Shown: in pieces, positions 33,298 through 41,776 of the stretch | Numbering within the stretch: position 1 is the stretch's first letter | Layout of the letters: the number at the start of each line of letters is the position of its first letter | Source: Thermosulfuriphilus ammonigenes | Lineage (GTDB): Bacteria > Desulfobacterota > Thermodesulfobacteria > Thermodesulfobacteriales > ST65 | Assembly (NCBI RefSeq): GCF_011207455.1 | Contig: NZ_CP048877.1 | Span: forward strand, 736,576-800,575 | Length of the DNA stretch: 64,000 nt | Direction: 5' to 3' | Notes under the pieces: model-generated | Database searches by the model: none | What the model saw: the letters and a program-made list of their open reading frames with translations, nothing else | Told to the model about the DNA's origin: nothing | Position numbers and translations under genes: made by a program

Positions 33298-34658
33298 CCC
33301 AGGCCATATTTTTCTATCTTGTAGCGAAGAACTCTCTCGGAGAGCCCCAGGATCTCCGCTGCCCGGGTCTTGACCCCCTGGGCCTCTTTTAGGGCTCGAC
33401 GGATCCTCTCCCGCTCCAACCACTCCACTGCCTCGGGCAAAGGTAGCTCCCAGAGCTTCATCTCCTCACCAGAGCCCCTTCTCTGGCTCCCGCCCAGCTG
33501 AGGCGGAAGGTCTTCCAGGGTTACCAGAGGACCTTCGGCCAGAATAACCGCCCGCTCAATGATGTTTTCCAGTTCGCGAACATTGCCCGGAAAATCATAG
33601 ACCAGAAGGGCCCCTAAGGCCTCGCGGCTTAGACCTTCCAGGGACTTGCCGTGCTTTTGGGCAAAACGCTTAAGGAAATATCTGGCCAGAGGTTCTATAT
33701 CCTCTCGGCGCTCTCTTAAAGGCGGAATCTTGATGGAAAAGACGTTAAGACGCCAGAAGAGATCCTCCCTGAAGCGCCCTTCTTCGACCATCTTTGGGAG
33801 ATCCTGGTTGGTGGCGGCCAACACTCGAACATCAACCCTGACCTCCTGGAGACCACCAAGACGGGTAAAGCTTTTCTCCTGAAGGACACGCAAAAGCTTG
33901 GCCTGGAGAGAAAGGGGCAGATCCCCAACCTCATCGAGGAAAACGGTTCCCTTATGGGCCATCTCAAAGAGCCCGGGTTTGCTGCGGTCAGCCCCGGTGA
34001 AGGCCCCTTTTTCGTGGCCGAAAAGCTCACTCTCCAGAAGGCCCTCCGGGATAGCGGCGCAATTGATCTTAATAAAAGGCCCCTCTGCCCGGGGGGAGAG
34101 ATGATGAAGGAGGCCAGCGACTACCTCCTTGCCGGTGCCCGACTCTCCAAGGATCAGCACCGTGGCCTCGGTGGCCGCCACCTTGGAGACCAGACGGAGA
34201 ACCTCCTTCATGGCCCGGCTTTCAGCCACCACTCCGGGCACCTCTGGCTCCCCTACCTCCTCCAGCCTCTTTTTAAGAACCTCCACCTCCCGCCGAAGGC
34301 GAAGTTCCTTAAGGGCCCTGTCCAGGAGGAGGAGAAGCTCCTCCAGATTTATGGGCTTGGTAAGATAGTGAAACGCCCCCTGGCGCATGGCCTCAACGGC
34401 CTTCTCCACCGAGCCAAAGGCGGTGATGATGATCACCTGGACAAGGGGGCGCTTCTTTTTGATCTCCTGAAGGAGGGTCAAACCATCGCCATCGGGCAGA
34501 AGATAATCCAGAAGGACAATGTCTGGATCACGAGCCAGAAGCTTCAGCCCTTCTCTGGCGTCAGGGGCCGAATCTACCTCATAGCCCTTGAGGGCGAGAT
34601 ATTCAGCCAGCATCTGGCGCTGCTCAGGATCATCCTCGATGAGGAGCACTCTGGGCAT
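33294..34658 (-). CDS. Sigma-54-dependent NtrC-family response regulator
   Basis: 454 residues from ATG 34658, which has a GGAGGG ribosome site; an upstream in-frame start at 34691 is less likely. The receiver domain (1-120) has D8-D9 and the phospho-acceptor D51 in VLLDYLLPDG. The AAA+ domain (about 145-385) has GESGTGKE (Walker A), the sigma-54-contacting GAFTGAD loop, and FLDEVGDLP (Walker B). A Fis-type helix-turn-helix (TRAAEILGLSERVLRYKI) ends the protein. It overlaps its sensor kinase by 29 bases. The operon's own upstream region carries a consensus sigma-54 promoter and inverted repeats, so autoregulation is likely. Confidence 0.95.
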   Translation of the reverse strand: MPRVLLIEDDPEQRQMLAEYLALKGYEVDSAPDAREGLKLLARDPDIVLLDYLLPDGDGLTLLQEIKKKRPLVQVIIITAFGSVEKAVEAMRQGAFHYLTKPINLEELLLLLDRALKELRLRREVEVLKKRLEEVGEPEVPGVVAESRAMKEVLRLVSKVAATEATVLILGESGTGKEVVAGLLHHLSPRAEGPFIKINCAAIPEGLLESELFGHEKGAFTGADRSKPGLFEMAHKGTVFLDEVGDLPLSLQAKLLRVLQEKSFTRLGGLQEVRVDVRVLAATNQDLPKMVEEGRFREDLFWRLNVFSIKIPPLRERREDIEPLARYFLKRFAQKHGKSLEGLSREALGALLVYDFPGNVRELENIIERAVILAEGPLVTLEDLPPQLGGSQRRGSGEEMKLWELPLPEAVEWLERERIRRALKEAQGVKTRAAEILGLSERVLRYKIEKYGLG

Positions 34659-35901
34659 GATTTTTCCCTCCGCTTGGAATATGGACTTCAAAAGAAGTCC
34701 CCCGGCCAGGGTGGCTACTTAAGATGATACGACCACCATGGGCCTTAACCACCCGTTCGACAATAAAAAGCCCCAGGCCAAAGCCCTCCCTCTTACGACT
34801 GAAGAAGGGATCAAATATCCGGCGCTGGTCTTCGGAGGAGATACCAGGGCCCTGGTCTTTGATGATGAAGACGGTCTCTTCGGGGGAGACGGTAATCCTT
34901 AACTCCACAGTCTTCCCGGCCGGAGAGGCCTCAACGGCATTGCGCAAAAGGTTTTCTAGAGCCCTGACCAGCCACCGAAGATCGGCCCAAAGGACAGAGT
35001 CTTCCGGGAAGGGAGAAACCTTAATCTCCACCCCTTTCATCTCGGCCAAGGCCTTGGGGGAGGCCAGGGCCTCCCTGACCACCTCTTTTAAGGAGACCGG
35101 GCGAAGGTCCACCTTGATGCCCCGGGCCAGAGAGAGAAGCTCTTCGGCCAGGGAGGAGAGGCGGTGGATCTCCCGGCCCATTCGGTCAAGGATCTCTGGC
35201 CGCACCTCGCCCACCTCCCGAAGCATCTGGACCCCCATGCTTAGGGTGTTAAGAGGATTTCTGATCTCATGGGTCAGCATGGCGGCCATCCGGCCTACAG
35301 TGGCCAAACGCTGACTCTCGGCCAGGGTCTCCCTGAGCTTTTCTTCCTTGCGACGTAAACCTTCAAGATAAAGCCCCACCCCCAAAAGAATGGCCACCCC
35401 TCCGGCCAGAATCACCAGACCATGAAGGAGCCCCTCTCGCCAGACATCCTGCTTGAAGGACTCATCAACCCCCACAAGAATGAAGAGCCCAGGCCCTGGC
35501 CAGCCACGAACCTCCCGGCAGAGGTAAAAGACCCCGTCTTTTTCCAGCTCAAGGGGACACTTAAGGAGTTTTTTGGCCAAAGGAGATATAGCCTCGGGAA
35601 AGCTGTTAAGAAGGGGGCCTTCTTTAGTCCAGACCATCACCCCGGAGAGAAGCGGCTGACCTTGGAGCTCATCGGTCAACCAGGCCAGCCCTTTAAGATA
35701 GGCCGGAGCCGAGGGGGGCAGCAAACGCACTAACTCAAGATGCCCCAGAATCCGGGCCGTGACCAGCTGATGGATAGCCAGGGCATCAAGACGCTGATGT
35801 TCCCGAAGGTCATGATGGAGGACAAAAAGATAGGCCAGGGTGAGGATGAGAAGGCTGCCCATCCCCAGCCCCAGCCAGATTCTCTCTGGACGAACCTTCA
35901 T
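34630..35901 (-). CDS. Membrane sensor histidine kinase, ZraS/NtrB-like
   Basis: 423 residues. Transmembrane helices at about 9-28 and 157-178 flank a periplasmic sensor of roughly 125 residues, which contains two cysteines (C115 and C128 by count). The HisKA phospho-acceptor is H211 in AMLTHEIRNPLNTLSM. The ATPase has N box LLRNAVEASPAG, G1 IKDQGPGISSED and G2 GFGLGLFIVERV. It lies between the small periplasmic protein gene (9-base gap) and its regulator (29-base overlap). The combination of periplasmic protein, sensor and NtrC-type regulator resembles ZraP-ZraS-ZraR envelope-stress systems, although the small protein is not ZraP. Confidence 0.92.
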   Translation of the reverse strand: MKVRPERIWLGLGMGSLLILTLAYLFVLHHDLREHQRLDALAIHQLVTARILGHLELVRLLPPSAPAYLKGLAWLTDELQGQPLLSGVMVWTKEGPLLNSFPEAISPLAKKLLKCPLELEKDGVFYLCREVRGWPGPGLFILVGVDESFKQDVWREGLLHGLVILAGGVAILLGVGLYLEGLRRKEEKLRETLAESQRLATVGRMAAMLTHEIRNPLNTLSMGVQMLREVGEVRPEILDRMGREIHRLSSLAEELLSLARGIKVDLRPVSLKEVVREALASPKALAEMKGVEIKVSPFPEDSVLWADLRWLVRALENLLRNAVEASPAGKTVELRITVSPEETVFIIKDQGPGISSEDQRRIFDPFFSRKREGFGLGLFIVERVVKAHGGRIILSSHPGRGTSFEVHIPSGGKNHAQSAPHRG

Positions 35902-35910
35902 GGAGAAGGG

Positions 35911-36474
35911 CTATCTCCAACCACCCCAGCCTCTTCCACCTTGACTCCAGTTTCCATGGTCATCATAAGGGCAATTGTAGGGATCATGATCATCGTGAGG
36001 GCAGTCGTGTCGGCCGCAGCAGGGGCCATGTCCCCGCCAGAGGGGGAAGCCGTTTTGATCCCTCAGGGTGATTTCCCGGCCGTTGGCCCTTATGAGCCGG
36101 GGGAAGATCAGATTGCCCTGACGATAGCCGATGATCTCCACCTGCTCGCCGGTGCTCAGGCTATAGTTATTATCGCGCCAGTACCAGATGGGCCCCAGCC
36201 GGACATTATAGACCTGACCGTCTTCTCCCTGGACCCGGGCCACAGGGGGGTTAATATCCAGCACCCGACCTCTGATGGTGGCCTGACCACCCTGAACCGG
36301 CTGATTCATCATGTTCGGATTCATCATGTTCCCTTGAGGGCCGGAGTTATAGGTTGGGCCATAGTTATAATTATAGGTTGGCGGGTAGGTCTTGGCCCCG
36401 TTTTCACTTTTGGCAGAATTGATAACCCCCAGAACAAACAGGGCAACCAGAAACAAAAGGCTCAATCTCTTCAT
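35911..36474 (-). CDS. Periplasmic protein of unknown function, first gene of a sigma-54 operon
   Basis: 187 residues with a signal peptide (KRLSLLFLVALFVLGVINSA). After it comes a Tyr/Asn/Met-rich low-complexity stretch (NYNYGPTYNSGPQGNMMNP, about 35-56). A small beta-rich core follows (about 62-145: ATIRGRVLDINPPVARVQGE...), which looks like an OB-type or DUF5666-like fold. The C-terminus is rich in Cys, His and Asp (PCCGRHDCPHDDHDPYNCPY), likely able to bind metal. The His/Cys/Met content suggests a periplasmic metal-handling protein, as inference only. It has a GGAGG ribosome site and is expressed from the sigma-54 promoter at 36534-36549. Confidence 0.7.
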   Translation of the reverse strand: MKRLSLLFLVALFVLGVINSAKSENGAKTYPPTYNYNYGPTYNSGPQGNMMNPNMMNQPVQGGQATIRGRVLDINPPVARVQGEDGQVYNVRLGPIWYWRDNNYSLSTGEQVEIIGYRQGNLIFPRLIRANGREITLRDQNGFPLWRGHGPCCGRHDCPHDDHDPYNCPYDDHGNWSQGGRGWGGWR

Positions 36475-36503
36475 GGCAAAACCTCCTAAAAGTTTTTTTC
36501 TTT

Positions 36504-36519
36504 AATGGTCCGGACCATT
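36504..36519. promoter_or_regulatory. 16-bp perfect palindrome in the sigma-54 operon leader
   Basis: AATGGTCCGGACCATT, a perfect palindrome located just downstream of the predicted transcription start and about 30 bases before the gene. It could be an operator for a repressor or a transcript hairpin. Confidence 0.5.
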
Positions 36520-36533
36520 TGTTATCCCATAAA

Positions 36534-36549
36534 AGCAACGCTCGTGCCA
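36534..36549 (-). promoter_or_regulatory. Consensus sigma-54 promoter of the periplasmic protein / sensor / regulator operon
   Basis: Minus-strand TGGCACGAGCGTTGCT matches the -24/-12 consensus TGGCAC-N5-TTGCW at every defined base: TGGCAC at 36549-36544 and TTGCT at 36538-36534. The predicted start is near 36523, giving a leader of about 50 bases. The third gene of the operon encodes a sigma-54 activator. Confidence 0.85.
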
Positions 36550-36591
36550 GAACGTAAAATGAAAAAAATGGGCCTGATTTAGTCCTTATCT

Positions 36592-36606
36592 GTCCCTAAG
36601 TGGGAC
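36592..36606. promoter_or_regulatory. Inverted repeat upstream of the sigma-54 promoter (candidate activator site)
   Basis: GTCCC-TAAGT-GGGAC (36592-36606) lies about 43 bp upstream of the -24 element, where NtrC-type activators bind. It is the best dyad I see in the 36550-36736 interval. Confidence 0.45.
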
Positions 36607-36736
36607 CTTTTCTCCCCAGAGAAGTAAAGGCTCAAGGATCCTTTTTGTCGCCAGCTCGACAAGATCGTCGCCCCCTCTTTTTTGAGAACTCAAGTCTGCC
36701 GAAAAGAAGTAAAGATCCTTTAAAGGAGGCAGTCCT

Positions 36737-38488
36737 ATGGACTCCTGGCGTCGTCTTCCCCTTACGGTCAAACTGCTACTAGGAACCGTTATCGTTGTGG
36801 TCGCCTCGGTGGCAGGTTTGGTGGCCTTCTCTACCTATCAGCACTGGCAAACCATTCTTGAGGGATACCGACTCTCAGCCAGACAACTGGTCATCCAGGC
36901 CGAAAATGTCCGCAAGCACGTGGCCAAGGCCCATGAAAAGGGCATCTACCGGAAGTACGTTGAGGGCCTCAAGCAGGAGGCCCTGGCCGCCCGAAAGCAG
37001 GGTGATGAGAAGCGCCTCCGGGAAATCGCTGAGAAATTTGTCGATATCGTTCCGGTAATAAATGCCATCCGGGTGCTGGATCAGGGGGCCAAGGAAGGAG
37101 GATACATCCTTCGGGTGCCTAAATTTCAGCCCCGCAATCCCGCCAACGCCCCTGACCCTGTAGAGGCCAGGGTTCTCAAGAGCCTTATGGCCGGAGAAAA
37201 GGAAGAAATAGTCATTCGGGGGGATTATCCCGACCCCACCACTGGAAGGCTGAGGCCGGCGTTGCGATATTTTCGCCCCATTCGTCTTACTCAAGACTGC
37301 CTTATCTGCCACGGAGATCCACAGCGTTCCTATGAGCTCTGGGGGAACAGAGATGGTCTTGATCTCACCGGGGCCCGGATGGAGGGCTGGAAGGCCGGGG
37401 AGGTCCACGGGGCCTTTGAGATCATATACTTTCTTGACGGGGCCATAGCGGCCCTGAAGAAGAATGCCCTAATTATGGCCGTCGGAACCCTGGTGGCTAT
37501 CTTCCTCATTGCCCTCCTTGTCCATTTTATAGTTTCTCGAATTGTAGGTCGTCCTATAGGCCAGTTTATCTTGGCCGCCGAGAAAATCGCCGATGGTGAC
37601 TTAAGCGTGACCTTTACCACCAGAAGCCGGGATGAAATCGGACGCCTGGCCCAGGCCCTTGAGAAAATGAAAGAGGGCCTCCGGCGGCTGATTGGCCTTA
37701 TCTTTAAGGAAACCCAGACCCTGGGAGACGAGGCCCAGAGGTTCAAAGAAACGGGCAATCTTTTGAGTCAAGAGGCCCGCACCATGAGGGATCGGGCCGA
37801 ATCAATGGTTGAGGGGATCCAGAACATCGCCCACCAGGTAGAGGAAATTGCCGGAGCCGCTGAACAGATGAGCGAGGCCGTCCGGGAAGTGACTCAAAAC
37901 ATCATTAAAACCACGGAGATCACCCGAGGCGCCAGGGAAAGGGCCGAAGAGGCCAGCCAGGTCATCCATCGCCTGGGGGAAGGGAGCCAGAGGATTGGCG
38001 AAGTGGTTAAGGTGATCAACGAGATCTCCGAACAGACCAATCTTCTGGCCTTAAACGCCACCATTGAGGCCGCCCGGGCCGGGGAGGCCGGCAAGGGCTT
38101 TGCCGTGGTGGCCAATGAAGTCAAGGAGCTGGCCCGTCAGACGGCCAAGGCTACCGAGGAGATAGCCGAGATCGTCTCCAGAATCCAGACAGACACCGAG
38201 GCTGCTGTTTCGGCCATCAATAACATCAGCCAGACCGTAGGCGAGATAGACGATATCTCTAACTCCATCGCCGGAGCCGCCGAAGAACAGAGCGTAACGA
38301 TAAATGAGATCACCCAGAATATCCGGGAGACGGCCGATTCGAGTAGCAAGGTCAAGGAGGGGGCCCTTTCTATGAACCAGACCGTAGCCAAAGTTTCCCA
38401 GGTGGCTGAAGAGACTCGAGAGGCCTCAGAGAGGCTAAATGAGCTGGCCAAGAATCTGACTCAGGCCGTTGAAAAGTTTAAGACCTGA
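36737..38488 (+). CDS. Methyl-accepting chemotaxis protein with c-type-haem DUF3365 sensor domain
   Basis: 583 residues. Transmembrane helix 1 is at about 11-32 and helix 2 at about 237-262. The periplasmic part (about 35-235) is a DUF3365 (Tll0287-like) domain containing C188-L-I-C191-H192, a covalent haem c site. A HAMP domain (about 263-320) and the methyl-accepting signalling region follow, with the conserved hairpin tip [20 protein letters not shown] (about 430-449). It would sense redox state, a gas or a small ligand through haem and report to CheA/CheW, which are not in this window. An AAAGGAGG site precedes ATG 36737; it is divergent from the sigma-54 operon. Confidence 0.93.
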   Translation: MDSWRRLPLTVKLLLGTVIVVVASVAGLVAFSTYQHWQTILEGYRLSARQLVIQAENVRKHVAKAHEKGIYRKYVEGLKQEALAARKQGDEKRLREIAEKFVDIVPVINAIRVLDQGAKEGGYILRVPKFQPRNPANAPDPVEARVLKSLMAGEKEEIVIRGDYPDPTTGRLRPALRYFRPIRLTQDCLICHGDPQRSYELWGNRDGLDLTGARMEGWKAGEVHGAFEIIYFLDGAIAALKKNALIMAVGTLVAIFLIALLVHFIVSRIVGRPIGQFILAAEKIADGDLSVTFTTRSRDEIGRLAQALEKMKEGLRRLIGLIFKETQTLGDEAQRFKETGNLLSQEARTMRDRAESMVEGIQNIAHQVEEIAGAAEQMSEAVREVTQNIIKTTEITRGARERAEEASQVIHRLGEGSQRIGEVVKVINEISEQTNLLALNATIEAARAGEAGKGFAVVANEVKELARQTAKATEEIAEIVSRIQTDTEAAVSAINNISQTVGEIDDISNSIAGAAEEQSVTINEITQNIRETADSSSKVKEGALSMNQTVAKVSQVAEETREASERLNELAKNLTQAVEKFKT

Positions 38489-38500
38489 TACCCATAAGGC

Positions 38501-39409
38501 ATGAAAATCGTCTATTCTCAAGACTATGCCATGGAGTGGGGGGAACACGTCTTCCCGGCAGAAAAATACCACCTTCTCTACCGGCGTCTTTTAAAGGAAG
38601 GTCTGGTTCGGGAAGAAGACGTCATCAGCCCCCCGGTCCCCTCCTGGCAGGAGCTGGCTCTTATTCATGAGCCAGAGTATTTAGAAGAACTTCAGACCCT
38701 TCGGGCGAGCCCCAGAACTCTTTCCTCAGAGATTCCCCTCAACCCCTCTTTAATAAGGGGCACCAGAGTCATGTGTGGAGGCACATATCTGGCCGCTATT
38801 TTGGCCCTCAAAGAGGGGATAGGGTTTCATCTGGGGGGAGGGCTTCACCACGCCTACCCGGACCACGCCGAGGGTTTTTGCTACCTCAATGACCTGGGTT
38901 TTGCTTTAGCCAAGCTCAAAAATGAGGGGCAAATCCGCCGAGCCGCCGTGGTGGACTGTGATCTCCATCAGGGAAACGGCACAGCTTTCATCTTTCGGCA
39001 TGATCCGGAGATCTTCACCTTCTCCATTCATCAAGAATTCTTATATCCCTTCCCCAAAGAACAGAGTGATCTAGACATCGGTCTTGCGGTGGGCACCGGT
39101 GATGAAGAGTATCTCTTGGCCCTTGAAGGGGCCCTGGAGAGGGTTATAGGGCACAGCCCGGAGCTGGTTATTTATCAGGCCGGGGTTGACCCCTACAGGG
39201 GAGATCTGCTGGGCGACCTGGCCCTTTCTGAGGAGGGGCTTAGGCGGCGGGACGAAATGGTCATCGGCCACCTACGCAAAGCAGGGATTCCCGTGGCTAT
39301 TACCCTTGGGGGTGGGTATCCTGCCGAGGTGGAAAAGGTGGTCGAGCTCCACCTTCAGACCTTTCTTGTGGCCCGGAGCTACTCTGAGGGGGCTTCTCCA
39401 GCCAGATAA
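38501..39409 (+). CDS. Histone-deacetylase-superfamily protein (AcuC/acetylpolyamine-hydrolase-like)
   Basis: 302-residue zinc deacetylase fold. The conserved core is GGLHHAYPDHAEGFCYLNDL (about 109-128, tandem catalytic His), VDCDLHQGNGTAF (zinc Asp/His, about 150-162), FTFSIHQ, and YQAGVDPYRGDLLGDLALSEEGL (third zinc Asp; motif given by key residues D-P-GD--G). Bacterial members deacetylate small molecules or acetyl-lysine; the substrate is not readable. It starts 12 bases after the chemoreceptor gene. Its 3' end overlaps the convergent antiporter gene by 110 bases, an unusually long coding overlap. Confidence 0.9.
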   Translation: MKIVYSQDYAMEWGEHVFPAEKYHLLYRRLLKEGLVREEDVISPPVPSWQELALIHEPEYLEELQTLRASPRTLSSEIPLNPSLIRGTRVMCGGTYLAAILALKEGIGFHLGGGLHHAYPDHAEGFCYLNDLGFALAKLKNEGQIRRAAVVDCDLHQGNGTAFIFRHDPEIFTFSIHQEFLYPFPKEQSDLDIGLAVGTGDEEYLLALEGALERVIGHSPELVIYQAGVDPYRGDLLGDLALSEEGLRRRDEMVIGHLRKAGIPVAITLGGGYPAEVEKVVELHLQTFLVARSYSEGASPAR

Positions 39410-41153
39410 CAGTCTGGCCTGGCCTGGGCTCCAGACGAGAGTCGGCGGTAAAGACCCGTAACTTGCGTCCCTCGGTGACCAACAAAAGAGGCCAGGCCTC
39501 TTCCGGAAGGCGGAAGCCCTTCTCCACCCTGGTCTTTCTTATCTTGGCCCCAGCCCTTATTCGGGCCATGATTCGCGAATAGGTCGCCTGGGGACCAAAC
39601 AGAATTCTGCCCCTGAGGTTAATAGATACCGGCTCGGGGCAGCCAAAACCGCGGCCTTCTGGAGGAAGCTGATAGACCTCAGATCGACCAAAGGTATCGA
39701 CAAAGTGAATGACCGCCAGGGAGTTAACCTCATCGTTTGAGGTTAAGGCGAAAAGCCGACCGATACCTTCAAGACCGATCTCGTCTAGAACACAGCCCGA
39801 GAGAATACTGCTGTAGAAGGTAGGGAGCCCCAGGCGGCGGGCCTCAACAATATTGGCCCAGTTAGTATCCACCAGGAGGGTTTTGAAACCCTCCTCCTCG
39901 ACGGCCAGGGCCAACTGCCTGGAGAAGGCATGGGCCCCCACCAAAAGGACCCCCTGAGGATCGGGCTGGACCACCTTAAGGGCTCGGGCCACCCAAGGGG
40001 CCAGAAGCCCATAAATGGCCACGGTGACCGCGATCACCTGAAAGACCACCGGGGCCAGGAGGGCCCCCTGGGGCTGACCGATGTGCTGGAGCTCCAGAGA
40101 GAAGATAGAGGCGACAGCGGCGGCCACAATCCCCCGGGGGGCCATAAAGGCCATAAAGGCCCTCTCCCGCCAAGAAAGGGGCGAAAAGATGGTAGAGATA
40201 AAGACCGACACGGGACGGGCCACCAGGACCACTACGGCCAAAAAGAGGGCCCTCTGGGGAGTGATTTTGAGCAGGTCGTCCAAGTTCAAGCGGGCCGAAA
40301 GAATAATAAAAAGGCCAGATATAAGAAGAATCCTTAAGTTTTCTTTGAATTCAATTATATGGCGGATACTAACCGCCCCCTGATTGGCCAAAAAGATACC
40401 CATGATGGTCACCGCCAGAAGCCCTGACTCCGGCTGGAGGTAATTAGAGAGGACAAAGGCCAGAAGGACCATCATCAAGATGAGGGCGTTTTCTAGAAAA
40501 TCCGGCACCCAGTAGCGGCGCAGGATGACCACCAGGGCTGCGGCACAGGCCGCCCCCACTGAGCCTCCGAGGAGAATGGTCTTAGCCACTCCCAGCATAG
40601 CCCCCCAGGTGGCGGCCTTGGCCCCGGCCGCAGCGGCGGCTTGAAAGACAAGCACCGCCAACATCGCTCCCACCGGGTCAATAATGATGCCCTCCCACTT
40701 GATCACCGAGGCTACCTCGGCGGTGGGCCGAATATGTTTAAGCAAGGGTTGGATTACTGTAGGGCCCGTAACCACCAAGATGGCCCCCAACAAAAGGGCG
40801 ACAGAAGGAGAAAAGCCTAGAAGAATGAGGGCTGCCAGGGAAACCACCACCCAGGAGATGAAAACCCCCAAGGTGACCAGGCGACCTATCACCCTGGCCG
40901 TCTGGCGGATTTCAGGAAGTCGGAGGGTCAGCCCCCCCTCAAAGAGAATGACGGCCACCGAAAGGGAGACCAGCGGCAGAAGGGTGTCCTTAAAGAGGTC
41001 ATCTGGATTAAGAAGGCCCAGGCCAGGGCCGGCCAGAAGGCCAGCCCCCAGAAGAATAAGAATAGAAGGAAGGTGAAACCGCCAGGAAAGCCACTGAGCG
41101 GCCACCCCTAAGGCAACAATGGCCGTAAGACCGGTGAGGATATGAGCACTCAA
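39300..41153 (-). CDS. CPA1/NhaP-type cation:proton antiporter with C-terminal regulatory (TrkA-like) domain
   Basis: 617 residues. Twelve or so membrane helices fill residues 1-395. KWEGIIIDPVGAMLAVLVF holds the ND/DP-type acidic transport site, and LLGAILVVTGPTVIQPLL is typical of the family. A cytosolic Rossmann-like TrkA-N domain (about 400-510, VLLVGAHAFSRQLALAVEEEG) and a further C-terminal domain suggest nucleotide or ion control. Start is TTG 41153 (no in-frame ATG works). A weak TGGTCA-17-TATTTA promoter lies just upstream. The last 30 or so residues, Pro/Ser/Arg-rich, are encoded inside the overlap with the deacetylase gene and look like a non-conserved tail. Confidence 0.9.
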   Translation of the reverse strand: MSAHILTGLTAIVALGVAAQWLSWRFHLPSILILLGAGLLAGPGLGLLNPDDLFKDTLLPLVSLSVAVILFEGGLTLRLPEIRQTARVIGRLVTLGVFISWVVVSLAALILLGFSPSVALLLGAILVVTGPTVIQPLLKHIRPTAEVASVIKWEGIIIDPVGAMLAVLVFQAAAAAGAKAATWGAMLGVAKTILLGGSVGAACAAALVVILRRYWVPDFLENALILMMVLLAFVLSNYLQPESGLLAVTIMGIFLANQGAVSIRHIIEFKENLRILLISGLFIILSARLNLDDLLKITPQRALFLAVVVLVARPVSVFISTIFSPLSWRERAFMAFMAPRGIVAAAVASIFSLELQHIGQPQGALLAPVVFQVIAVTVAIYGLLAPWVARALKVVQPDPQGVLLVGAHAFSRQLALAVEEEGFKTLLVDTNWANIVEARRLGLPTFYSSILSGCVLDEIGLEGIGRLFALTSNDEVNSLAVIHFVDTFGRSEVYQLPPEGRGFGCPEPVSINLRGRILFGPQATYSRIMARIRAGAKIRKTRVEKGFRLPEEAWPLLLVTEGRKLRVFTADSRLEPRPGQTVIWLEKPPQSSSGPQERSEGGARPPFPPRQDTHPQG

Positions 41154-41198
41154 AACACCATTTAAATAGCCCCACCAGCCCTAAATGACCAGAAAAAA

Positions 41199-41642
41199 CT
41201 AAATGGCTTGAGCCTTGCGCCAGCCTTCTGCCTTAAGACGCTCCATACGGGCGTTGGCCCAGGAGCGAATTTCGCAAAAATACCGCTGGGGATCAACCTT
41301 AAGAAGGGCAACGATGGCGGCCTTCTCCTCCTGAATATCCTCCAGCTCCCCTGGATAAAACTCCTTCCAGGTAGCGTATCCTTGATCAAAGAGAAACTCC
41401 GGGGTGACCTCCTCAGGAGGGATACCCAGCTTGGAGACAGCCATAAAACGGGCCAGATCCATATCGTATTCAATGATCCAGCCGTTGTCCCAGAGCATTC
41501 GCTGGGAGTCAAATTCCACCTTACTGGAGCAGGTCGGACAATAGACCCTGGTCACGACCTCTTTGGTCATGATGTTGTCTCGCAGGTTAAATGAAGCCTC
41601 TCGGTCTCCACAAAAACACCGAAGACTTATTTCCATACACAT
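41199..41642 (-). CDS. Uncharacterised zinc-ribbon-like protein (147 aa)
   Basis: Not recognised as a named family. The N-terminus has CFCG (9-12) and YCPTCSS (33-39), a likely zinc-binding pair of knuckles. The rest is soluble and mostly helical with conserved-looking aromatics (DNGWIIEYDMDLARFM, GYATWKEFYPGELEDIQEEK). Two possible starts, M1 and M3; the AGGAGG site favours the first. It sits between the antiporter gene and divergent xth, with its own short AT-rich upstream region (41643-41776). Possibly a deltaproteobacterial orphan family; no function proposed. Confidence 0.75.
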   Translation of the reverse strand: MCMEISLRCFCGDREASFNLRDNIMTKEVVTRVYCPTCSSKVEFDSQRMLWDNGWIIEYDMDLARFMAVSKLGIPPEEVTPEFLFDQGYATWKEFYPGELEDIQEEKAAIVALLKVDPQRYFCEIRSWANARMERLKAEGWRKAQAI

Positions 41643-41776
41643 CCTCAGAGACCTCCTTTTCCAGATAATAGATAATAAAGATTACTTACTCTTAAAATGA
41701 ATATTTGTAAAGAATTTTTATAAGTTTCTTTTGACCTACGAAATAAATCTATCTAATATCTAGCCAAGGAGGAGGT

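Noticed and set aside
36688-36702. Sigma-28-like -10 (GCCGAAAA) before the chemoreceptor gene
   Set aside because: The required TAAA-type -35 is missing at the correct distance, and the last bases deviate from GCCGATAA.
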